From Eurosta solidaginis (Eukaryota > Arthropoda > Insecta > Diptera > Tephritidae), in contig NC_090322.1 of the NCBI RefSeq assembly GCF_040869045.1, forward strand, positions 170,266,672 through 170,330,671: a stretch of DNA of 64,000 nt, read 5' to 3'. Positions within the stretch are counted from its first letter, which is position 1, and each line of letters starts with the position of its first letter. Under the pieces are notes generated by a model. It was not told the DNA's origin, did not search any database, and worked only from the letters and a program-made list of their open reading frames with translations. A program made the position numbers and the translations under genes. Positions 21,204 to 32,574 of this stretch are shown here, one piece after another.

Positions 21204-22885
21204 TAAAGTTAAAGTTAAAGTGAATGTTAAAGAGAATGTTAAAGTTAAAGCGAAAGTTAAAGTTAAAAATAAAGTTAAAGTTAAAGTGAAAGTTAAAGTT
21301 AAAGTTAAAGTTAAGGTTAAAGTTAAAGTTAAAGTTGAAGTTAAAGTTAAAGTTAAAGTTAAAGTTAAAGTTAAAGTTAAAGTTAAAGTTAAAGTTAAAG
21401 TTAAAGTTAAAGTTAAAGTTAAAGTTAAGGTTAAAGTTAAAGTTAAATTTAAAGTTAAAGCTAAAGTTAAAGTTAAAGTGAATGTTAAAGTTAAAGCGAA
21501 AGTTAAAGTTAAAAATAAAGTTAAAGTTAAAGTTGAAGTTAAAGTTAAAGTTAAAGTTAAAGTTAAAGTTAAAGTTAAAGTTACAGTTAAAGTTAAAGTT
21601 AAAGTTAAAGTTAAAGTTAAAGTTAAAGTTAAAGTTAAAGTTAAAGTTAAAGTTAAAGTTAAAGTTAAAGTTAAAGTTAAGGTTAAAGTTAAAGTTAAAG
21701 TTAAAGTTAAAGTAAAGTTAAAGTTAAAGTTAAAGTCAAAGTTAAAGTTAAGGTTAAAATTAAAGTTAAAGTTAAAATTTAAGTTAAAGTTAAATTTAAA
21801 GTTAAAGTTAAAGTTAAAGTTAAATTTAAAGTTAAAGTTAAAGTTAAGGTTAAAGTTAAAGTTAAAGTCAAAGTTAAAGTTAAAGTTAAAGGTAAAGGTA
21901 AAGTTAAAGTAAAAGTAAAAGTAAAAGTTAAAGTTAAAGTTATAGTTAAAGTTAATGTTAAAGTTAAAGTTAAATTTAAAGTTAAAGTTAAAGTTAAAGT
22001 TAAGGTTAAAGTTAAAGTTACAGTTAAGGTTAAAGTTAAAGTTAAGGTCAAAGTTAAAGTTAAAGTTACAGTTAAGGTTAAAGTTAAAGTTGAAGTTAAA
22101 GTTAAAGTTAAAGTTAGAGTTAAAGTTAAAGGTTAAGTTAAAGTTAAAGTTAAAGTTAAAGTTAAAGGTAAAGTTAAAGTAAAAGTAAAAGTAAAAGTTA
22201 AAGTGAATGTTAAAGTTAAAGCGAAAGTTAAAGTTGAAGTTAAAGTTAAAGTTAAAGTTAAAGTTAAAGTTAAAGTTAAAGTCAAAGTTAAAGTTAAGGT
22301 TAAGGTTAAAATTAAAGTTAAAGTTAAAATTTAAGTTAAAGTTAAAGTTAATGTTAAAGTTAAAGTTAAAGTTAAAAATAAAGTTAATGTTAAAGTTAAA
22401 GTTAAGGTTAAAGTTAAAGTTAAAGTTAAAGTCAAAGTTAAAGTTAAAGTTAAAGTTTTTTTTTTTAAAGTTAAAGTTAAAGTTACAGTTAAAGTTAAAG
22501 TTAAAGTTAAAGTTAAAGTTAAAGTTAAAGTTAAAGTTAAAGTTAAAGTTAAGGTTAAAGTTAAAGTTAAAGTTAAAGTTAAAGTTAAAGTAAAGTTAAA
22601 GTTAAAGTTAAAGTCAAAGTTAAAGTTAAGGTTAAAATTAAAGTTAAAGTTAAAATTTAAGTTAAAGTTAAATTTAAAGTTAAAGTTAAAGTTAAAGTTA
22701 AATTTAAAGTTAAAGTTAAAGTTAAGGTTAAAGTTAAAGTTAAAGTCAAAGTTAAAGTTAAAGTTAAAGGTAAAGTTAAAGTAAAAGTAAAAGTTAAAGT
22801 TAAAGTTATAGTTAAAGTTAATGTTAAAGTTAAAGTTAAATTTAAAGTTAAAGTTAAAGTTAAAGTTAAGGTTAAAGTTAAAGTT
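21204..22885. repeat. (GTTAAA)n hexanucleotide array, left part
   Basis: About 1.7 kb consists of GTTAAA units with scattered variants (GTGAAT, GTCAAA, GTTACA, GGTTAA, GTAAAA). The variants are not random: a block near 21700-22440 recurs with an offset of about 879 bases from 22590, giving a higher-order organisation. An 11-T run at 22456-22466 interrupts it. The Lys-Val and Lys-Leu reading frames here are products of the 6-base period, not genes. Confidence 0.95.
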
Positions 22886-25166
22886 TTTTTTTTTTTTTTT
22901 TTTTTTTTGTGTTTCGTGGAAGGAGGAAATGCTTTATGCACTGACCGGGATATTTAAGCCTCACTGCGAGACTCTCCGAGTGTAGGACTCCCTTCTTCCA
23001 TGAAGGCCTACCCACTAAAACCTAACCTCCCACGGCCCGCGCAAATCCCCGTACCTGGGACCGCGTTTAGCATTACTTCGGGTACGGGTGCGCGCTACGT
23101 GAGCTCTATGGCTACTCTCACGCTAATGGGCTAGGCATCCGTCTTCTCGTTTACTGGTAAGTATATGCCTCACATATGTGCTGACCGTATCCCATCTGTC
23201 TCTTCGACAGGTCATGTTATTGATGACACTGCCCGGGGATAGGTCGCCAAGTATCTCTTCTACCCTCCTTCGCTGATGGGAGAAGTGCCTGCATTCGAAG
23301 AAGGTGTGGCGTACATCGTCTATTTCCCCACAGTACAGACAGCTCGGGCTATCAACCTTACCCATTCTGTGTAGGTATTTGCGGAAGTAACCATGTCCCG
23401 TTAGAAACTGGGTCAGGTAAAAGTCTACCTCTCCGTGCGGTCGCTTCAACCATGGATCAAGTTCAGGGATTAGTTCCCTAGTCCACTTTCCTACGATGCT
23501 GTTGCTCCACTCGATTCTTCTCGCGCCTGCATGGCAACAGCAGCTCTACTTGCTTGCGATCCGTTGTCATATATTGTTTTTCTTTCCTCAACGAGAAGAT
23601 ATATCGGTATGGTTCCCGCAACGACCAGGACAGCTTCAGCTGATACCGTGCGGTAAGCCGAAGATATTCGCAGCGCCCCTCTGCGTTGGACCGAGGTGAG
23701 GGCGACTCGGTTCTTCCGGTATTTCATTGCGTCCGCCCAGATTTCTGCACCATATAAGAGTACAGAATCCGAGGCTGATGCAAGCAACTTCCTTGTGCAT
23801 GGCTTTGGGCCACCTGCGTTTGCCATTAATCTACTCAACTGCGCTATTATGCGCGCAGCTCTTTCGCAGGTCCCTCGTATGTGATCCGAGAAGTTGAGTT
23901 TGCTGTCTAACCTCACTCCCAGATATTTCGTTGAAGCGAGTGTTTCTATTGGCTGGTCCCCAACCATCATGTTCCTGGTAGTGGGAATACGTCTCTTTGT
24001 GAGGATGACGATCTCCGTTTTGGCTGTTGCTAACTGAAGACCGTGCTCAGCCATCCACCTATTTACATTACGCATGACCTGGTTTAATTTTAGCTGTGCC
24101 AGCTCGCAGCTTGGTGCTGTTATCACAGCTGCCACGTCGTCTGCAAATGCAACGAGGAAGGTGCTTTCTGGCATGTCTAATCGAAGAAGACTGTCGTAAG
24201 TTATATTCCAGAGATCGGGACCTAGTACCGAACCCTGGGCTGCTCCACCTGTTATTTTTACCTTTTTTTGACCGTGAGTACTTTCATATATTAGATACCT
24301 CTCTCTTAGGTAGTCCCTTAAAATTTCTAACAAATATTGCGGTACTTTGAAAGTGCTTTCTAGTGCCTCAAGCATGTCCTCCCACCTAGCTGAGTTAAAA
24401 GCGTTTTTGACGTCCAGCGTGACCAGCAACACTATAGGTCTTGCTCTGTGGCACGCTGTCTCGGCTTTCTTGACTGCGTCTATAACTTCTGCTATGGCAT
24501 CTATTGTAGAGTGCCCCCTCCGAAAACCATGCTGTCTGGGCGACAGTCCTCCGGCGTCCTGTAACGCTCTGGTGAGGCGTTGCTTCAGGAGACTCTCCAT
24601 CAATTTTCCTGCTGTGTCCAACATACATAGGGGACGGTAGGATGATGGAGAGCTGGGATCTCCTTTCCCTTTTGGAATGAGAACCAGTCGTGCTGTCTTC
24701 CATATGGTGGGGAAAATTCTTTCTTCGAGACATTTGTTGTACATGTGCAACATAAGTTCTGGGCAGTCGTTTGCAGCTAGTCTAATTGCCTCTGCGGGTA
24801 TTCCGTCGGGCCCAGATGCTTTCCTAGGTTTCATAGTTCGCACGGCAGTTTTAAGCTCTTCTTCTTGGAATGGTTCCACGTTGCGATCTTCATGGGTAAC
24901 GTACCCGCCCTCCCTAGGCAGTTGGGTGGGAAACAGGCCATCCACAATGTTTCTTATTTGGTTCTCGTCCATCAGCTGGTTTGGCGGACGGAACTTCTTC
25001 ATTACTATCTTATATCCCTGCCCCCATGGGTCTCGATCCACTTCCTCGCAAAGCGTTTTCCAGCACTTAAGCTTGCTTTGCTTAATGGCAGCACTAAGAG
25101 CTTTCTTCGCTCCTTTGTACGCTTCCGACTTTTCTAGAGCCTCAGGCCTGCCGCGCGCGCGAGTTG
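22886..25166 (-). mobile_element. R1-clade non-LTR retrotransposon, 5'-truncated, in the hexamer array
   Basis: The element reads on the minus strand from about 25166 to a ~25-base poly(A) tail (the T run at 22884-22908). The frame is open from the 5' junction to about 23516. It encodes the reverse transcriptase: SGPDGIPAEAIR, YRPLCMLDTAGKLMES, HGFRRGHSTIDAI, LDVKNAF (catalytic Asp), GAAQGSVLGPDLW, and FADDVAA (catalytic Asp pair). After one frameshift near 23516 the next frame (23123-23449) carries GKWTRELIPELDPWL-type sequence and the C-terminal knuckle CLYCGEIDDVRHTFFEC (C-X2-C-H-C), as in R1-clade ORF2. The endonuclease domain and ORF1 are missing through 5' truncation. So it is recent but dead on arrival. 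Its degenerate relative is at 12571-13545. Confidence 0.93.
23123..25160 (-). pseudogene. R1-clade ORF2 (reverse transcriptase plus zinc knuckle), truncated and frameshifted
   Basis: This is the coding part of the R1-clade insertion. The intact stretch from 25160 to 23516 contains the fingers-palm region with all visible catalytic aspartates (LDVKNAF and FADDV). The thumb region has KYLGVRLDSKLNFSDHIRG and the linker LYGAEIWADAMKYRKNR. A single-base indel around 23516 separates it from the last 108 codons, which hold the Cys-His knuckle. The ~1 kb of endonuclease normally in front of the reverse transcriptase is absent. No start codon is expected at the truncated end. Confidence 0.9.
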
Positions 25167-26733
25167 CTAAAAGTTACAGTTAAGGTTAAAGTTACAGTTA
25201 AGGTTAAAGTTAAAGTTGAAGTTAAAGTTAAAGTTAAAGTTAGAGTTAAAGTTAAAGGTTAAGTTAAAGTTAAAGTTAAAGTTAAAGGTAAAGTTAAAGT
25301 AAAAGTAAAAGTAAAAGTTAAAGTGAATGTTAAAGTTAAAGCGAAAGTTAAAGTTGAAGTTAAAGTTAAAGTTAAAGTTAAAGTTAAAGTTAAAGTCAAA
25401 GTTAAAGTTAAGGTTAAGGTTAAAATTAAAGTTAAAGTTAAAATTTAAGTTAAAGTTAAAGTTAATGTTAAAGTTAAAGTTAAAGTTAAAAATAAAGTTA
25501 ATGTTAAAGTTAAAGTTAAAGTTAAAGTTAAGGTTAAAGTTAAAGTTAAAGTTAAAGTCAAAGTTAAAGTTAAAGTTAAAGTTACAGTTAAGGTTAAAGT
25601 TAAAGTTGAAGTTAAAGTTAAAGTTAAAGTTAAAGTTAAAGTTAAAGTTAAAGTTAAAGTTAAAGTTAAAGTTAAAGTTAAAGTTAAAGGTAAAGTTAAA
25701 GTAAAAGTTAAAGTTAAAGTTAAAGTTAAAGTTAAAGTTAAAGTTAAAGTTAAAGTTAAAGTTAAAGTGAATGTTAAAGTTAAAGCGAAAGTTAAAGTTA
25801 AAGTAAAAAATAAAGTTAAAGTTGAAGTTAAAGTTAAAGTTAAAGTTAAAGTTAAAGTTAAAGTTAAAGTTTAAGTTAAAGGTAAAGTTAAAGTTAAAGT
25901 TAAAGCTAAAGTTAAAGTTAAAGTTAAAGTTAAAGTTAAAGTTAAAGTTAAAGTTTAAGTTAAAGGTAAAGTTAAAGTTAAAGTTAAATTTAAAGTTAAA
26001 GTTACAGTTAATGTTAAAGTTAAAGTTAAAGTTAAAAATAAAGTTAAAGTTGAAGTTAAAGTTAAAGTTAAGGTTAATGTTAAAGTTAAAATTAAAGTTA
26101 AAAATAAAGTTAAAGTTAAAGTTAAAATGAAAGTTAAAGTTAAAGTGAAAGTTAAAATTATAGTTAAAGTTAAGGTTAAAGTTAAAGTTAAAGCTAAAGT
26201 TAAAGTTAAAGTTAAAGTTCAAGTTAAAGTTAAAGATAAAGTTAAAGTTTAAGTTAAAGTTAAAGTTAAATTTAAAGTTAAAGTTACAGTTAGTGTTAAA
26301 GTTAAAGCTAAAGTTAAAGTTAAAAATAAAGTTAAAGTTAAAGTTAAAATGAAAGTGAAAGTTAAAGTCAAAGTTAAAGTTAAGGTTAAAGTTAAGGTTA
26401 AGGTTAAGGTTAAAGTTAAAGTTAAAGTTAAAATTAAAATTAAAGTTAAAGTTAAAGTTAAAGTCAAACTTAAAGTTAAAGTTAAAGTTAAAGTTAAGGT
26501 TAAAGTTAAAGTTAAATTTAAAGTTAAAGTTTCAGTTAATGTTAAAGTTAAAGTCAAAGTTAAAGTTAAAGTTAAGGTTAAGGTTAAATTTAAAGTTAAA
26601 ATTAAATTTAAAGTTAAAGTGAATGTTAAAGTTAAAGTTAAAGTTAACAATAAAGTTAAAGTTAAAGTTAAAGTGAATGTTAAAGTTAAAGTTAAAGTTA
26701 AAAATAAAGTTGAAGTTAAAGTGAAAGTTAAAT
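25167..26733. repeat. (GTTAAA)n hexanucleotide array, right part
   Basis: The array continues for about 1.6 kb on the other side of the R1-clade element. The block 25189-25566 is nearly identical to 22069-22440, differing mainly by whole hexamers. The array ends at AAATATTAAC around 26733. Asn-Phe and Lys-Leu reading frames here are artefacts of the repeat period. Confidence 0.95.
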
Positions 26734-26944
26734 ATTAACTTCTCATTTATTCAATAAAAGTAAAAAATTTGTTTTCTTATCGGTCACCACGCTTAAAAAG
26801 GTTAACTTGAATTAATATCAAAGACAAAACTTGAATTAATATCAAAGAAAACAAAATGTTGCATAAATATTATAATTGCATAAGTTGATAATATGCAATA
26901 GCTTTACCGCGGCAGTCCCCGAGTGCCACACGTCCTTTTTTTTT

Positions 26945-27336
26945 ATATTTTTATCAATATCAGTCCACACGTCAAATTTCAACATTCTAGGTGTATTATT
27001 TACTAAATAATCAGGTGATTTGTGTTTTCCAAAATGTTGTATATATAAAAAGTGGGCGTGGTTATCATCCGATTTCGCTCATTTTCAATACCAATCTATT
27101 CTGGGTCCAGATAAGCTGGCATACAAAATTTGGTTAAGATATCTCAATATTTAATCAAGTTATCGTGTTAACGACCGGACGGACAGGGACGGACGGACAT
27201 GGCTTAATCAAATTTTTTTCGAAACTGATGATTTTGATATATGGAAGTCTATATCCATCTCGATTCCTTTATACCTGTACAACCAACCTTTGTCCAATCA
27301 AAGTTATAATACCCTGTGTACAAGTACAGCTGGGTA
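26945..27336 (-). mobile_element. HINE-like element copy C, 5' half
   Basis: This resumes the element that stops at 20242. It contains the family landmarks CAGTCCACACGTCAAATTTC, AAGTGGGCGTGGTTATCATC, GGACGGACGGACATGGCT and CCAACC-TTGTCCAATCAAAG, and ends with the terminal hairpin region: on the minus strand TACCCAGCTGTACTTGTACA followed by CAGGGTA. Non-coding. Positions 26734-26944 belong to the interrupting block. Confidence 0.8.
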
Positions 27337-27559
27337 TAATAAAAATTGCTTCCAATAAATGTTTTGATACATACATTTAAAAGCAATTTAAGGGCAATGC
27401 CCGCTTAATTCATACATATTTAAAATACTAGCCTTTACCCGCGGCCCCGTCCGCAAGGAGAAAATGAAATATGTGGGCTATTCACGTTAGCCTGCTTATA
27501 AAGTTATCTGTTTAAAATTTTTTTTCTGTCTAATGCATTTTATTTTTGTAATTGAGTAA

Positions 27560-30500
27560 AAAAAAGAACTTTATGAGCTGATAACCTGATAGGATCCCAA
27601 AATGATAACGAAATTATCCAGAAAAAGCCACGAAATGACCCCGACGCTATCGCGGACGGATCCCGAAAACCATCCAGAAACGCCCCGGAAGTGTTTCCAA
27701 AAGTTCCCGAAGTAGTCCCAAAAAAGCCCGAAATGACAACGACACGATTCTAGACTTATCCAGATAACCACACAGAAATGACGCCAAATTGATCCCGAAA
27801 TAGTCCCGAAAAAGTTCCGAAATTACCCTGACGGGCTCCCGGACGGATCTCAGAAACCATCCAGAAAATATCCAGGAAGGGTCCCTAAATTATCCCGACT
27901 AACTCCAGAAAAAGTTCCGAAATGGCTCCGAGGGGATCCACGATGGATCGCGAAAACCATACAGAAATGATTCCGGAAGGATTCCAAAATGATCCCGAAA
28001 TAGTCCGGAATTGACCCAGATGGGATCCCGCACAGATCCAGAAATGATCCCGGAGGGGTGCAAAAACTATCCCGGAAAAGTAACAAAAAATCCCGAAATG
28101 GCTCCTACGGCATCCCGGACGGATCCAGAAATGATCTCGGAAGGGTCACCAAATGATCCCAAAATAGTCCCGAAATGACCCTGATGGATCCGGCAAACCA
28201 TCCCGAAATAATACAGAAAAAGTCACGAAACGACCCCTAGAGGATCCCCAAATGATCCCGTATTAGCCCCGAAAAGGTCCCGAAATAACCCCGACGGGAT
28301 CCCGGACAAATCCCGAAAACCATCCAGAAATGATGCCGGAAGGAATCCCAAATGATTCCGTAAAAGTCCCGCATTGATTCCGACGAGAAAAAGTCCCGAA
28401 ATGAACCCGACGGGATGCCGGACGAATCCCAAAAACCAGCCAGAAATGATGCCGGAAGGGACACCAAATGATCCCGAAAAAGTCCCGCAATAATTCCGAC
28501 GGGATCCTGAGCGGATACCGAAAACCATCCAGAAGTGATGCCGAAAAGGTCCTCAAATGATCACCTAATAGTCCCAAAATGACCCTGACGGCATCCCGGA
28601 CAGATCCCGAAATCCATCCAGAAATGATCTTGGGAGGGTCCCAAAATTATCCCGAAATAGTCTGGGAAAAGTCCAGAAATTACCCTGACGGATACCGGAC
28701 GAATCCTGAAAACCAATCTTAAATGATGCCGAAAAAGTCCCGAAATGTCCCTGATGGGACCCGGAAAGGATCCCGAAAACTAACCAGAAATGATGCGGGA
28801 AAGGTCCTCAAATGATCTCCCAATAGTTCCGAAAAGACCCTGACGGGATCCCGAACGGATCCCGACAACTATCCAGAAATGATACCGAAAGGGCCCGCAA
28901 ATGATCCCGTATTAGTCGAGAAAAAGTCCCGAAATGACCCCGACGGGATGCCGGACGAATCCCAAAAACCATCCAGAAATGATTTTGGAAGGGACCCCAA
29001 TGATCCCGAAAAAGTCCCGCAATTATTCCGACGGGAATCTGAACGGATACCGAAAACCATCCAGAAGTGATGCCGGAACGGTCCTCAAATGCTCACCTAA
29101 TAGTCCCAAAATGACCCTGAGGGCATCCCGGACAAATCCCGAAATCCATCCAGAAATGATCTTGGGAAGGTCCCAAAATGATGCCGAAATAGTCTCGGAA
29201 AAGTCCAGAAATTACCCTGACGGGTTCCCGGACGAATCCTGAAATGATTCCGAAAAAGCCCCGAAATGACCCTGACGGGATCCCGAAAGGATTCCAAAAA
29301 CTATCCAGAAATGATGCCGGAAAGGTCCTCAAATGATCTTCTAATAGTTCCGAAATGACCGTGACGGGATCCCGAACGGATCCCGACAACTATCCAGAAA
29401 TTACGCCGAAAGGGTCCGCAAATGATCCCGTATTAGTCGAGAAAAAGTCCCGAAATGACCCCGACGGGATCCCGGACGAATCCCAAAAACCATCCAGAAA
29501 TGATGCCGGTAGGTATTCCAAATGATCCCGAAATAATCCCGAAATGACCTCAACGGCATTCCGGACGGATACCGAAAATTATCCAGAAATGATGCCGGAA
29601 AGGTCCACAAATGATCCCCTAATAGTCCCGAAATTACCCTGATGGGATCCCGGACGGATCCCGAAAACCATCCAGAAATGATGCCGGAAGAGCCCCCAAA
29701 TGATCCCGAAAAAGTCCCCAAATGACCCCGACGATATCCCGGACGGATCCCGAAAACCATCCAGAAATGATGCCGGAAGAGCCCCCAAATGATCCCGAAA
29801 AAGTCCCCAAATGACCCAGACGAGATCCCGCACGGATCCCGAAAACCATCCAGAAATGATGCCGGAAGAGCCCCAAATGATCCCGAAAAAGTCCCCAAAT
29901 GACCCCGACATACTCCAGAAAAGGTTCCGAAATGGCTCTGAGGGAATCAACGACGGATCGCGAAAACCATACAGAAATGATTCCGGAAGGATCCCAAAAT
30001 GATCCCGAAATAGTCCGGAAATGACCCAGATGGGATCCCGCACAGATCCAGAAATGATCCCGGAAGGGTCCAAAAACTATCCCGGAAAAGTAACAAAAAA
30101 TCCCGAAATGGCTCCTACGGCATCCCGGACGGATCCAGAAATGATCTCGGAAGGGTCCCCAAATGATCCCAAAATGGTCCCGAAATGACCCTGATGGATC
30201 CGGCAAACCATCAAGAAATTATGCCGGAAGGGTCCCCAAATGATCCCGAAATAAAACAGAAAAAGTCACGAAACGACCCCTAGAGGATCCCCGAATGATC
30301 CCGTATTAGCCCCAAAAAAGTCCCAAAATGACCCTGACGGGATCCCGAAAGGATTCCGAAAACAATACAGAAATGATGCCGGAAAGGTCCTCAAATGATC
30401 CCCTAATAGTCCCGAAATGACCGTGACGGGATCCCGACAACTATCCAGAAATGATGCCGAAAGGGTCCGCAAATGATCCCGTATTAGTCGAAAAAAAGTC

Positions 30501-31445
30501 CCGAAAGGACCACGACGGGATCCCGGACGAATCCCAAAAACCATCCAGAAATGATGCCGGTAGGTATCCCAAATGATCCCGAAATAGTCCCGAAATGACC
30601 TCGTCGGCATCCCGGACGGATCCCGAAAATTATCCAGAAATGATGCCGGAAAGGTTCCCAAATGATCCCCTAATAGTCCCGAAATTACCCTAATGGGATC
30701 CCGGACGGATCCCGAAAACCATCCAGAAATGATGCCGAAAGGGTTCCCAAATGATCCCGTATTAGTCGCGAAAAAGTCCCGAAATCACCCCGACGGGATC
30801 CCGGACGGATCCCGAAAACCATCCGGAAATGATGCCGAAAGGGTTCCCAAATGATCCCGTATTAGTCGCGAAAAAGTCCCGAAATGACCCCGACGGGATC
30901 CCGGATGGATCCCGAAAACCATCCAGAAATGATGCCGGATGAGCCCCAAAATGATCCCGAAAAAGTCCCCAAATGACCCCGACGAGATCCCGGACGGATC
31001 CCGAAAACCATCCAGAAATGATGTCGGAAGAGCCCCCAAATGATCCCGAAAAAGTCCCCAAATGACCCCGACGATATCCCGGACGGATCCCGAAAACCAT
31101 CCAGAAATGATGCCGGAAGAGCCCTCAAATGATCCCGAAAAAGTCCCCATATGACCCCGACGAGATCCCGCACGGATCCCGAAAACCATCCAGAAATGAT
31201 GCCGGAAGGGTCCCCAAATGATCGCGAAATAGTCCCGAAATGATTCCGGAATAGTCCCGAAAATGTTCCAAAATAACCCCGACGGGATCCCGGACGGATC
31301 CCGTAAACTATACAGAAATGATCCCGGAAGGGTCCCAAAATGATCCCGAAATAGTCCCGAAAAAGTCCCGAAATTACCCCGGCGTAATCCCGGACCGATC
31401 CCGAAAACCATCCAGAAATGATCCCGGAAGGGTCTCGATATGACC
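27560..31445. repeat. ~89-bp minisatellite array, about 3.9 kb
   Basis: The monomer carries the core GATCCCGGACGGATCCCGAA, AACCATCCAGAAATGATGCC and GGGTCC-CAAATGATCCCG. Distances between successive CCATCCAGAAATGAT cores are mostly 87-90 bases, with some of 97-100 and 118, giving roughly 40 copies. Larger blocks recur: 27910-28250 is nearly the same as 29925-30290 (offset ~2.0 kb), and 28500-28700 resembles 29040-29240. It is far richer in GC than its surroundings. Overlapping open frames of 100-208 codons exist because ~90 is a multiple of 3; I do not regard them as genes. Confidence 0.92.
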
Positions 31446-32174
31446 CTTACGGGATTACAAATAAGGTGAAGCTAATTATAAAACCATGTTAATAAGGCAG
31501 CAGGCGCATTGGAGCGAATAAAAAGTTAGATAGAAACATACAGGTAAAGCTAATAAAAGCGTGCTAATAAAAACAGTTGATGGAGGGCGGATGGCGGGAG
31601 TAGAGGAGAGGACCACTGATCGTTCCTCCAAAATTGTCTAGATCTCGTTCTGTATGTACCAGATACCAAAAACTATTGATTTAGGAGAAAATTTAGATTG
31701 AGTTATAACAATTTATGGATTTTACACCAGAGGGGGAGATAAAGGGGGGCGGGAGGAGGGTGTCACTGCTTACTTTGTAAGCCCTCGACCTATTTGACCC
31801 CTTGAGTCTGTGATATTGGTGAAGGCCAGTATACCTAAAGTTATAATGTGTAAAAATTATGAAAAATAATTTCTCGAAGGGTCGTGGGACCCCCACCCCT
31901 CTTTCCATGTTCGAAAAAAATTTCGCTAGTAGACTACTGTCTGTGTCCCAAATTTCATCAAAATCCGTGTAGCCATCCTGGCGTGATTCAGACGCAAAGA
32001 CGAAAAAATATAATAATTAAATTATAACTGTTCCTAGGGGGCGGGGACCACGCCCCTTTTGAAAAATATATAGCTAGTAGATCCTTCTAGACTATTGGCT
32101 ATATGTGTGCAAAATTTCATCCAAATCGGTCCAGCCGTTCTTGCGTTATTGAGTCACAAAGACAAACGTCTGGA

Positions 32175-32272
32175 CAAACATCCAAACATCCAAACATCCA
32201 AACATCCAAACATCCAAACATCTAAACATCCAAACATCCAAACATCCAAACATCTTAACATCCAAACTTTCC
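32175..32272 (+). repeat. (CCAAACAT)n octanucleotide microsatellite
   Basis: About twelve units of ATCCAAAC in a row with few changes (one CTAAACAT, one CTTAACAT). It lies near the 5' end of the Helitron on the minus strand. Confidence 0.93.
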
Positions 32273-32574
32273 CATTTATAATATATATTAGATTTTACAC
32301 ATTTCCACAAAACTGGTTTATTTAATCAATACCTTATAGAGATTAATTAATCTCGCAAAATTTTTTTTTGAGTTCTCGTCATGAGTTTGAGGGCAAAAAT
32401 ATTGTTCACGACATTGAAAAAGTAAGTTTTAAAAAATTACAGCTTTTAATTTTATTTTAAATCCATGGTAATAAATACAGTCCTACTCCCGTTCCCATTC
32501 CTACACCTATTCATTATTTTGTTCAAAAGGTTTATTTAATGGTAATGCGAATTCTCGATTTTTTTTGGCCAAAA

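Larger units (their letters stand above)
27428..32292 (-). mobile_element. Helitron with a giant internal minisatellite
   Basis: On the minus strand the element begins A|TCTAATATATATTATAAATG (32292 downward) and ends GCCGCGGGTAAAGGCTAG|T (27428): 5'-TC, 3'-CTAG, inserted between A and T, as expected for Helitrons. A GCGG-ACGGGG-CCGC stem lies just upstream of the 3' end. Near the 5' end is a (TTTGGATG)n run and the sentence AACGGCTGGACCGATTTGG, which I know from many arthropod Helitrons. The middle is a 3.9-kb minisatellite (27560-31445). Between 31446 and 32170 lies single-copy AT/GC-mixed element sequence. No Rep or helicase is encoded, so it is non-autonomous. Confidence 0.75.

Noticed and set aside
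21166..21912. Long Lys-Val/Lys-Leu reading frames in the hexamer arrays (also Asn-Phe and Thr-Leu frames on the other strand, up to 351 codons)
   Set aside because: A six-base repeat gives a two-residue repeat in every frame and lacks stops by composition; no gene-like borders or conserved start.
22053..25600. A very long target duplication of the R1-clade element (block 22069-22440 repeated after the element)
   Set aside because: The repeat fits the ~879-base higher-order period of the array, which also covers 21700-22020 and 22590-22885; the blocks do not end at the element borders.
27571..31411. Overlapping minus-strand frames of 66-208 codons with a repeated FGIRPGSRRGHFGTFSG pattern
   Set aside because: They follow from an ~89-90-bp minisatellite whose period is close to a multiple of three; several frames are open at once and no splice or start context supports a protein.
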